DNA from: Acidobacteriota bacterium
Lineage (GTDB): Bacteria > Acidobacteriota > Thermoanaerobaculia > Multivoradales > JAHEKO01
DNA length: 6,841 bases
Direction: 5' to 3'
Assembly: GCA_029861655.1 (NCBI GenBank)
Contig: JAOTZA010000173.1
Span: 1 to 6,841 of the forward strand
Shown here: positions 1-5,772 of the stretch, in pieces
Position numbering within the stretch: the stretch's first letter is position 1
How the letters are laid out: every line of letters starts with the position of its first letter
Translations under genes and position numbers: made by a program
Notes under the pieces: model-generated
Seen by the model: the letters and a program-made list of their open reading frames with translations, nothing else
Database searches by the model: none
What the model was told of the DNA's origin: nothing

Positions 1-1
1 G

Positions 2-463
2 GAGCCCGTGTATGGCTCGCCTTCGATTTCAGCCGTCGGAGTCGCCTGCCACGAGGCGGGGCACGCCATCCAGCACGCCAAGGGCTACAAGCCTTTGTGG
101 CTTCGCTCGCTCCTGGTACCGACCGCCAACATCGGTTCAAAGCTCGGTTACTGGGTGATGTTTCTCGGTCTGATTTTGATGGGGAGCGTAGGAGCGTTCG
201 GGGTGAAGGTCGTGATAGTGGGTGCGGTTCTATTCTCGGCAGTGCTGCTGTTCCAGCTCGTGACGCTGCCGGTCGAGTTCGATGCTTCGGCGCGCGCCAA
301 GGTTCTGGCGGTCGAGCACGGGATCATCGCGTCACAGGAGCGCGAGGGCGTCGACAAGGTGTTGAATGCCGCCGCTATGACCTATGTGGCTGCCGCGGCC
401 GCGACCTTGATGCAGTTGATCTACTTCCTGATGCGCGCCGGTCTCCTCGGCGGCCGCCGCTAG
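2..463 (+). CDS. YugP-type membrane zinc metallopeptidase, 5' end cut off by the window
   Basis: This is the C-terminal part of a putative neutral zinc metallopeptidase of the YugP / Zn_peptidase_2 family. The reading frame is open from base 2, so the GTG at base 8 is an internal valine codon and not a start. The visible protein begins E-P-V-Y-G-S and soon shows the zincin motif H-E-A-G-H (bases 50-64), with two zinc-binding histidines and the catalytic glutamate, followed by A-I-Q-H as is usual in this family. Two hydrophobic segments follow (near YWVMFLGLILMGSVG and VVIVGAVLFSAVLLF). After them comes L-P-V-E-F-D-A-S, whose glutamate is the likely third zinc ligand, and then a last membrane segment near the C-terminus. 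Family members are about 220-235 residues, so roughly 75-90 residues are missing upstream. The product should be an integral inner-membrane protein; its substrates are unknown in general. It converges on the mutase gene. Family call is firm, cellular role unknown. Confidence 0.88.
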   Translation, partial: EPVYGSPSISAVGVACHEAGHAIQHAKGYKPLWLRSLLVPTANIGSKLGYWVMFLGLILMGSVGAFGVKVVIVGAVLFSAVLLFQLVTLPVEFDASARAKVLAVEHGIIASQEREGVDKVLNAAAMTYVAAAAATLMQLIYFLMRAGLLGGRR

Positions 464-485
464 GGGTACTCGCGTCATCTTGAGT

Positions 486-505
486 CGGCCGGAGCCAGCC
501 GGCCG
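486..505 (+). terminator. possible terminator hairpin after the peptidase gene
   Basis: A perfect 7-bp all-GC stem (CGGCCGG at 486-492 with CCGGCCG at 499-505, 6-base loop AGCCAG) starts 22 bases after the peptidase stop codon. It is followed by TCTTGGGTTGT, a weak T-rich stretch, so it is at best an imperfect intrinsic terminator. The reverse strand has no T run after the stem. The call rests on position and stem strength only. It could equally be one more palindrome of the neighbouring repeat element. Confidence 0.35.
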
Positions 506-520
506 TCTTGGGTTGTGACA

Positions 521-572
521 GCGTTCAGGCCGGCTGGGTGCAGCCCGGTGAACGCCCGACTGGAAACGGCGC
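521..572 (+). repeat. repeat copy A (left inverted end) with head hairpin
   Basis: The first part folds into a strong hairpin: GCGTTCA (521-527) pairs with TGAACGC (549-555), CCGG (530-533) with CCGG (545-548), and CTG (534-536) with CAG (541-543). The loop is GGTG, with a 2-base bulge on the left side and a 1-base bulge on the right. A tail follows that reads CCGACTGGAAACGGCGC (556-572). Both the right hairpin arm and the tail recur, inverted, at 989-1022. Confidence 0.65.
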
Positions 573-673
573 TCGCTAGTCAGCTTTGGATGGGTTCGCT
601 CGCGCCTCGGTGTTCGCCCGCGCGGATTTCTTTTGGCCTTCGGCGGCGGTCTTGTGCCCGCGGGCTCACAACG

Positions 674-699
674 TTCCTGCCGAGCATTCACCGGGCTGC
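674..699 (-). repeat. repeat copy B (internal, inverted relative to A)
   Basis: Read on the - strand from 699, this copy matches copy A from base 540 at 22 of 26 positions. The first 16 bases differ at only one position (GCAGCCCGGTGAATGC against GCAGCCCGGTGAACGC). Similarity fades after GGAA. On the + strand the segment 691-715 can also pair locally (CCGG and CTG with CAG and CCGG around a 9-base loop). This copy is more diverged than C in its tail and lacks the complete head hairpin of A. Confidence 0.6.
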
Positions 700-713
700 G
701 GTCAACACAGGCC

Positions 714-738
714 GGGATTCGTGCTTCTTTTGAATCCC
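714..738. repeat. 7-bp hairpin GGGATTC/GAATCCC
   Basis: GGGATTC (714-720) pairs perfectly with GAATCCC (732-738) across an 11-base loop. It lies directly beside repeat copy B and 23 other bases or fewer separate it from further palindromes. No T run follows on either strand. The arms resemble a tRNA T-arm in sequence, but no cloverleaf surrounds them. It is probably part of the repeat element. Confidence 0.4.
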
Positions 739-988
739 CGACATAGGAGGGTAATCCAGCGGCCGGGGTCGATCTGGGAAACCGGCGTGCCGGTTCGTGG
801 GCCCGAGCAACTAGCGGCTCGGTCTGGAGGCTCCACTAGGGGCGTCTGACCGAGCGCATAGAAGGTCAGTTCGAAGTTCTGGTCGATCCGGCGCGAGGGA
901 GGCCGAGGCGCGAGCCTCGAGGTCGCCGGAGTCCGAGTAGCTCGCGCCATCCCCTGCGGAGACTCCGGACCGGCCGCGACGGCGTGGT

Positions 989-1042
989 GCGCCGCTTCCA
1001 GCCGGACATTCGACCGGGCTGCTGCGAGCCGGCCGGGAACTG
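989..1042 (-). repeat. repeat copy C (right inverted end)
   Basis: On the - strand this copy begins just after the mutase stop codon with GTTCCCGGCCGGCT and continues from 1022 as GCAGCCCGGT, then a tail CCGGCTGGAAGCGGCGC ending at 989. It matches copy A at 29 of 33 positions across 1022-989. Like A it can form a bulged hairpin in its head (TTC with GAA, CCGG with CCGG, CT with AG). It lies where a terminator for the - strand operon would be expected, but no T run follows. Confidence 0.6.
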
Positions 1043-1044
1043 CC

Positions 1045-2400
1045 CTAGACCGGCTCTCCCAGCAGCGCCTGGAGCTCCTGCGTTTTTGACGCGAGCTCTC
1101 CCTGGGTGGACGCCTCGAGGACCAGACGCAGATAGGGCTCGGTGTTCGAGGGCCGAACATTGAACCACCAGTCCTCGTACTGAACCGTTATGCCATCGAG
1201 ATAATCGATCTCGGCATCCTTGTATTTCTCGGCCAGTTCGCGGATCTTGCCTTCCTTGTCCTCGACTACAAAGTTGATCTCGGGGCTCTTGGCATAGCGC
1301 TCCAGCGGTGCGACGATCTCCGACATCTTTGTGCCGCGGTTGCGAAGCAGGTTGATGATCTCGACCACGGCTAGCAAGGCGCCGTCCGCGAAGAAGTTGT
1401 CGCGGAAATAGTAGTGCCCCGCCAGCTCGCCGCCGAAGATCCCGTCCTTCTCCCGGAGCGTCGCCTTGATGAACGAATGCCCAACGCGCTCTCGAAACGG
1501 GAGGCCGCCCTTTTCCCGGATGTATTCGGGGACGGCGCGCGAGGAACGGAGGTCGAAGAGAACCGCGCGTCCGGGTGTACGCTGTAGAAGCTCACCCGCA
1601 ATGAGCGCCGTGATGAGATCACTGCCGATGGGTTGTCCTTTCTCATCGACAAATGCGGCGCGGTCGGCGTCGCCGTCAAAGCAGATCCCGAGGTCAGCGC
1701 CTTCGGCGACTACCTTGTTGCACAAGTCGTTCAGGTTCTCGAGCTTGAGAGGGTTTGCTTCGTGGTTGGGGAAGGTGCCGTCGAGCTCGAAATAGAGAGG
1801 CGACAGGTCGAACTCCATTCGTTCCAGAAGCGGTTGGTAGATCGAGCCCATGCCGTTGGCTGCATCGACGACGATGCGCAGGCGGTCCGCCTCACCCGCG
1901 GGCGTCAGATAGGAGAGTGTGTGGTCGCCATAGGCCTCGAAAATGTCGGCGGTCTCGAAGCTTCCCCGTCGATCTCCGTCCGCCAGCTCGCCCGAGGTCA
2001 CCTTCTGCTCGATCAGGGGGATGCCGTGGTCTCCCGAGACCGGTCTTGCTCCGTGGCGGCTGAACTTGAGACCGTTGTACTGCGCCGGGTTGTGGCTGGC
2101 GGTGACCTGGACACCGCCGGCGGCGTCCAGATGCCCGACGGCGAAGTAGTTCATCGGTGTGGTCGCCAACCCGATGTCGATGACATCGAGACCCGATGAG
2201 CGGAGCCCCTCGATCAGGGCGGCACACAAAGGCTCGCTGTGAGGTCGCATGTCGCGGCCGACGACGATCTTTCTCGTTCGAGCGAGGACGTCTTCGTCCA
2301 GCACATGATGGAACGCGCGTCCGATAGCGAGAGCGGTCTTCTCGTCGAGTTGCGACGGGTAGATCCCGCGTACGTCGTAGGCCTTGAAAATCCCAGCCAT
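1045..2400 (-). CDS. manB: phosphomannomutase/phosphoglucomutase (alpha-D-phosphohexomutase)
   Basis: This 451-residue cytoplasmic enzyme interconverts mannose or glucose 6-phosphate and 1-phosphate, feeding GDP-mannose or UDP-glucose synthesis for envelope polysaccharides. All four family landmarks are present: the phosphoserine loop T-A-S-H-N-P (residues 100-105, active Ser102), the magnesium loop D-G-D-A-D-R (242-247), the sugar loop G-E-L-A-G-H (324-329) and the phosphate loop R-P-S-N-T-E (416-421). Numbering and length (about 450-465 in the family) match the Pseudomonas AlgC type, which uses both sugars. One difference is Ala327 where AlgC has a sugar-contacting serine. The ATG start is supported by a GAGGAG site six bases upstream. 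It is the last gene of the operon, 20 bases after ileS. Manno- or gluco-specificity cannot be read from sequence; the symbol manB is used in the broad sense, and algC or pmm would be equally fair. Confidence 0.93.
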   Translation of the reverse strand: MAGIFKAYDVRGIYPSQLDEKTALAIGRAFHHVLDEDVLARTRKIVVGRDMRPHSEPLCAALIEGLRSSGLDVIDIGLATTPMNYFAVGHLDAAGGVQVTASHNPAQYNGLKFSRHGARPVSGDHGIPLIEQKVTSGELADGDRRGSFETADIFEAYGDHTLSYLTPAGEADRLRIVVDAANGMGSIYQPLLERMEFDLSPLYFELDGTFPNHEANPLKLENLNDLCNKVVAEGADLGICFDGDADRAAFVDEKGQPIGSDLITALIAGELLQRTPGRAVLFDLRSSRAVPEYIREKGGLPFRERVGHSFIKATLREKDGIFGGELAGHYYFRDNFFADGALLAVVEIINLLRNRGTKMSEIVAPLERYAKSPEINFVVEDKEGKIRELAEKYKDAEIDYLDGITVQYEDWWFNVRPSNTEPYLRLVLEASTQGELASKTQELQALLGEPV

Positions 2401-2406
2401 CTTCTT

Positions 2407-2412
2407 CTCCTC
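2407..2412 (-). promoter_or_regulatory. Shine-Dalgarno site of the mutase gene
   Basis: On the - strand the 20-base gap between ileS and the mutase gene contains GAGGAG, six bases before the ATG at 2400. It is a near-consensus ribosome binding site and the only clear one in this operon, so the mutase is probably translated independently of ileS. Confidence 0.75.
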
Positions 2413-2420
2413 TAGGTCTT

Positions 2421-5400
2421 TCAGACGTCGACTCGTTCGATCGCGAGCCGCAGTTCGAGTTCTTCCAGGGGGCGGCTCTCGAGTGGCCGGTCTCCTGATG
2501 CCGATTCGATTTCGACGGCGAGCGTTTCGCCCCCGATCCAGTGACGATGCAGCTCGATCACTGCTTCAACAGCGGGGTCCGCTCGGTAGAAGATACGGAT
2601 TCGGTCGGCGTAGTCGAGATCGAGGTCTTTGCGGATGGCCTGGATGCGATGGACTACCTCTCGCGCCCTGCCTTCGGAAATGAGCTCGTCGTCGAGTTCG
2701 GTCTCGAGGGCTACCAGAAGGTCGCGGTCCCCCTGGGTGGCGGTCCCGGCGCGCTCGACAAGACGGACTTCGAGCTCGTCGGCCGTCAGTCGCACGGGCT
2801 CGCCTTCGAGTTCGATCCGGATTTCTCCGTCCGATTCCAAATCTGCCGCCAGCACATCGCCGTCAGCCGCCGCGAGGATTTGTTGCAGCGTCTTCATCTG
2901 TTTTCCAAATCGCGGTCCGCATTTTGGAAAGACGGGCCGCACCTCGTGATGTACGAACTGCGAGCGATCTTCGGCCCAAAGAACTTCTCTTACGTTGAGC
3001 TCCTCTCGCAGCAGGTCCAAGGACGGACCCACCGCGGTCTCGAGATCCTTGTCGGTCGACACGATAGTGACCGCCGCGAGCGGCTGTCGCGTTTTCAAGT
3101 TGTGTTCGTTGCGGGCCGCGTGGCCAAGCCGGACGATCCTCTGCACAGCCGCGATGCCGGCCTCGAGCGCCGCATCCCGGCGGCTGGTGTCACCCTCCGG
3201 CCAAGATTCGAGATGCACGCTGTCGGCAGGGGTTTCTCCCGAAACGGCGTCCGAGACCGCTCGCACCAGCCGCTGGTGGAGCACCTCGGCGACAAAAGGC
3301 GTGAACGGGGCGATGAGCTTGGAGAGCGTCGTCAGCGCCTCGTAGAGCGTCTGATAGGCGCTTTCTTTGCCGGCGTCACCGACGGCTGCCCAGAACCGAT
3401 CGCGGCTTCTACGGATGTACCAGTTGGTGAGATCGTCTAGAAAGCGCTCTAATTCGCGAGCCGCGTCGGCGATCCGGTACTCCTCAAGGTACGCGGTAAC
3501 CTGGCCAACGACCCGATCGAGCCGTATCAGGATCCAGCGGTCGAGCGTGGGTCTGGATGAGAACTCGACGCTCTTTCCACCCGGCTGCCACCCGTCGATG
3601 TTGGCGTAGATCGTAAAGAACGAGGCCGCGTTCCAGAGCGGCAGCAGAAACTTCTGCGCCGCCTCGCGCACCAGGCGGGTAGAAAAGCGCTCGCTCAGCT
3701 CCGGGTTGGAGATATAGAAGTACCAGCGCAGAGCATCAGCCCCGGTCTTGGTGAGCACTTCCATCGGGTCGACGACGTTGCCCAACCGCTTCGACATCTT
3801 GCGGCCCTGTTCGTCGTTGATGTGTCCGAGCACGATGCAGTTTCTGTAGGCGGCTTGGTCGAAGAGTAGGACACCCAGGACATGCAGGGTGTAGAACCAA
3901 CCTCTCGTCTGGTCGACCGCCTCGGATATGAAATGCGCCGGGAACCCGATCTCGTTCTCGGGGTCAAAACGATCGGAGCCCGTACCGGTGTAGTGGTTCT
4001 GTGCAAACGGCATAGCGCCGGAGTCGAACCACGCGTCGATCACGTCGGTGACTCTGCCCATCGTGCCTTTGTTGCAAGCCGAGCAGGTCCACACAAAAGG
4101 CTCGTTGTCGTGGTCGCGGTCGACAAACGGTCGATGGGGGTCGAACTGCTCGCGATCGTAGAGATCCGCAGGCGCTGTGCGACCAGCGGCGCGAAAGAGC
4201 TCCGCAAACGAGCCGATGACCTCGACTCGCGGACAGCGATCGCACTCCCAAACCGGGAGCGGTGTTCCCCAGTAGCGCTTTCGCGAAAGCGCCCAGTCGA
4301 CTACATTCTCGAGCCACTTTCCGAATCGTCCCTCACCGACGTGCTCGGGCCGCCAGCTGATGTCCTCGCGGTTGTGCCGGATGAGTGCGTCCTTGCGACG
4401 GGTGGTCTTGATGAACCAGCTGCGCGAGGCATAGTAGAGGAGTGGCTGGTCGCAGCGCCAGCAGAACGGATAGTTATGGTGATAGCGATCGGAATGAAGT
4501 AAAAGAGCGCGCTGCCGCAGGTCGCGAGTGATGGGGGGGTCGGCCTCCTTGAATGAGAGGCCGGTGAATGGGGCGGTCCCCTCACCCCTGATCCGGCCCT
4601 CGCCGTCTACAGTCAAGAGGAGAGGCAGCCCCAGTTTCTTGCCGCTCTCATGGTCGTCTTCTCCGAAAGCGGGCGCCGTATGGACGAGACCTGTACCTTC
4701 GGTGGCGGTTACGTAGTCGGCGGTAAAGACGCCCCAACCCTCCCGATCTCCCGGTGGCGGGTCGAATACGGATTTGGGGGGATCCTCACCCGTAGAGGTT
4801 GCAAAGGGACGGTCATAGCGCAGGCCGTAGAGTGCGGCGCCGGAGAGCCGTTTCACCACCGGGAGCTCTCGCAGGTCGATTCGCTTGCGCTTGCCGTCCA
4901 GATCGACCTCGCGAGGAACCGATGTCTCGAGGTCATCGCCAAAGAGCAAGAGTCGGTTTTCCGGTCCCGGGTCCTCGACGACGCGGTAGACGAGGTCGGT
5001 GTGAACGGCGAGACCGGTATGGCCGAGAAGGGTCCAGGGCGTCGTCGTCCAAGCCACGAGATTGAGGTTGTCGGGGACCGTCCACTTGTCCTTGTCGGTG
5101 GTCTCGAGATCCTGGCCCGGTCGGACCGGGAAAAGCACCCAGACCGACGGATCGTCAGCATCCTGATAGTTCTGCGCGACTTCGTGGCTCGAGAGGGTAG
5201 TGCCGCAGCGGGTGCAGTAGGGCTGGATCTTGTAGCCCTTCTCGAGCAGTCCCTTGTCGAACAGTGTCGCGAGCGCCCACCAGACCGACTCGATGTAGTC
5301 GTTTGTGTAGGTGAAGTAAGCCTGCTCGAGGTCCATCCAAAAACCGATCCGCTCGGTCATTTCGCGCCATTGGCGTTCGTACTTGTCGACACTCTCGAGA

Positions 5401-5771
5401 CATGCGCGATTGAACTTCTCGACGCCGTAGCTTTCGATGTCCTTTTTCCCCGAGAAGCCAAGGGCCTTTTCGACCTCGATCTCGACCGGCAGGCCGTGGG
5501 TATCCCATCCGGCCTTTCTCATCACGTGAAAGCCCTGCATGGTCTTGAAACGGGGGAACAGGTCTTTGACCGCGCGGGTGACAACGTGCCCGATGTGGGG
5601 CTTGTTGTTGGCTGTCGGGGGGCCTTCGTAGAACAGGAAGTCGGGTCCGCCCTCGGTTTGAGCAAGCGATGCGGCGAAGATCCGGTTCTCGTCCCAGAAT
5701 CGAAGGATCTCGAGTTCGAGGTCCGGGAAGGGGTAACCGCCAGGAAGCGTAGGGAAGGGCCTGTCCGACAT
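2421..5771 (-). CDS. ileS: isoleucyl-tRNA synthetase, type 2 (long, Thermus/eukaryote-like)
   Basis: This 1116-residue class I synthetase charges tRNA-Ile with isoleucine in the cytoplasm. The Rossmann catalytic core shows P-H-I-G-H (residues 58-62), G-W-D-T-H-G-L-P-V-E (88-97), S-E-A-V-D-Q-T-R-G-W-F (616-626) and K-M-S-K-R (658-662). The CP1 editing domain that clears mischarged valine has T-T-T-P-W-T (242-247) and H-T-A-P-A-F-G-E-D-D (364-373). Cysteine pairs at 186/189, 437/440, 510/513 and 563/566 match the two zinc sites of the Thermus enzyme. The anticodon-binding helical region follows (N-W-Y-I-R-R-S-R, 783-790). The C-terminus is long and lacks the cysteine-rich zinc finger of type 1 IleRS, and with KMSKR this marks type 2, a class known for low mupirocin sensitivity. 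The ATG lies one base after the upstream stop and has no Shine-Dalgarno site, suggesting translational coupling. Full length and apparently intact. Confidence 0.97.
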   Translation of the reverse strand: MSDRPFPTLPGGYPFPDLELEILRFWDENRIFAASLAQTEGGPDFLFYEGPPTANNKPHIGHVVTRAVKDLFPRFKTMQGFHVMRKAGWDTHGLPVEIEVEKALGFSGKKDIESYGVEKFNRACLESVDKYERQWREMTERIGFWMDLEQAYFTYTNDYIESVWWALATLFDKGLLEKGYKIQPYCTRCGTTLSSHEVAQNYQDADDPSVWVLFPVRPGQDLETTDKDKWTVPDNLNLVAWTTTPWTLLGHTGLAVHTDLVYRVVEDPGPENRLLLFGDDLETSVPREVDLDGKRKRIDLRELPVVKRLSGAALYGLRYDRPFATSTGEDPPKSVFDPPPGDREGWGVFTADYVTATEGTGLVHTAPAFGEDDHESGKKLGLPLLLTVDGEGRIRGEGTAPFTGLSFKEADPPITRDLRQRALLLHSDRYHHNYPFCWRCDQPLLYYASRSWFIKTTRRKDALIRHNREDISWRPEHVGEGRFGKWLENVVDWALSRKRYWGTPLPVWECDRCPRVEVIGSFAELFRAAGRTAPADLYDREQFDPHRPFVDRDHDNEPFVWTCSACNKGTMGRVTDVIDAWFDSGAMPFAQNHYTGTGSDRFDPENEIGFPAHFISEAVDQTRGWFYTLHVLGVLLFDQAAYRNCIVLGHINDEQGRKMSKRLGNVVDPMEVLTKTGADALRWYFYISNPELSERFSTRLVREAAQKFLLPLWNAASFFTIYANIDGWQPGGKSVEFSSRPTLDRWILIRLDRVVGQVTAYLEEYRIADAARELERFLDDLTNWYIRRSRDRFWAAVGDAGKESAYQTLYEALTTLSKLIAPFTPFVAEVLHQRLVRAVSDAVSGETPADSVHLESWPEGDTSRRDAALEAGIAAVQRIVRLGHAARNEHNLKTRQPLAAVTIVSTDKDLETAVGPSLDLLREELNVREVLWAEDRSQFVHHEVRPVFPKCGPRFGKQMKTLQQILAAADGDVLAADLESDGEIRIELEGEPVRLTADELEVRLVERAGTATQGDRDLLVALETELDDELISEGRAREVVHRIQAIRKDLDLDYADRIRIFYRADPAVEAVIELHRHWIGGETLAVEIESASGDRPLESRPLEELELRLAIERVDV

Positions 5772-5772
5772 G

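Larger units (their letters stand above)
598..915. repeat. subterminal inverted pair, 598-610 and 903-915
   Basis: GCTCGCGCCTCGG at 598-610 is the exact reverse complement of CCGAGGCGCGAGC at 903-915. Similarity extends imperfectly on one side: the - strand around 628-611 and the + strand around 884-902 both begin ATCCG and are followed by CGCG-type sequence. The pair is nested inside the inverted ends and has the same orientation relation, but it is off-centre, so at least one arm has gained or lost bases. High GC raises the chance of coincidence, so this is less certain than the end repeats. Confidence 0.4.
521..1042. mobile_element. MITE-like or REP-cluster element with diverged inverted ends
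   Basis: This gene-free stretch between two convergent genes begins and ends with the same sequence in opposite orientation. The left end (540-572, + strand) and right end (1022-989, - strand) match at 29 of 33 positions with one inserted base, and all four differences are transitions. The match runs outward in part, with a shared GTTC and a shared GGCCGGCT at 523-535 and 1040-1027. Inside lie a third partial copy (699-674, - strand) and a 13-base perfect inverted pair (598-610 and 903-915). I see no transposase gene and no clear target-site duplication. The right end stops within a few bases of the mutase stop codon. A non-autonomous transposon remnant or a group of REP-like palindromes fits best. 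A structured RNA is a less likely alternative. Confidence 0.55.

Noticed and set aside
714..738. T-arm-like hairpin suggesting a tRNA
   Set aside because: No acceptor, D or anticodon arms can be placed around it on either strand, and the 11-base loop is not a T loop.
515..849. Short + strand open frames in the intergenic region (515-733 and 586-849)
   Set aside because: They cross the inverted repeats, have no ribosome binding site or family resemblance, and their composition is that of translated GC-rich non-coding DNA.
540..1022. Three related repeat copies as a CRISPR array
   Set aside because: The copies are in mixed orientation, diverged and irregularly spaced, which does not fit direct repeats with even spacers.
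521..1042. Autonomous insertion sequence
   Set aside because: The segment is only about 520 bases, no transposase fragment is visible in any frame, and no target duplication could be found at the ends.
702..1160. Open frame of 152 codons on the - strand overlapping the mutase 3' end
   Set aside because: It lies over the mutase reading frame in another phase and over the repeat element, is rich in Arg, Ser and Pro as shadow frames in GC-rich DNA are, and shows no recognisable domain or ribosome site.
2421..5771. Hyper-resistant IleRS with altered HIGH motif
   Set aside because: The motif at residues 58-62 is the canonical P-H-I-G-H, so the altered signature is not present.
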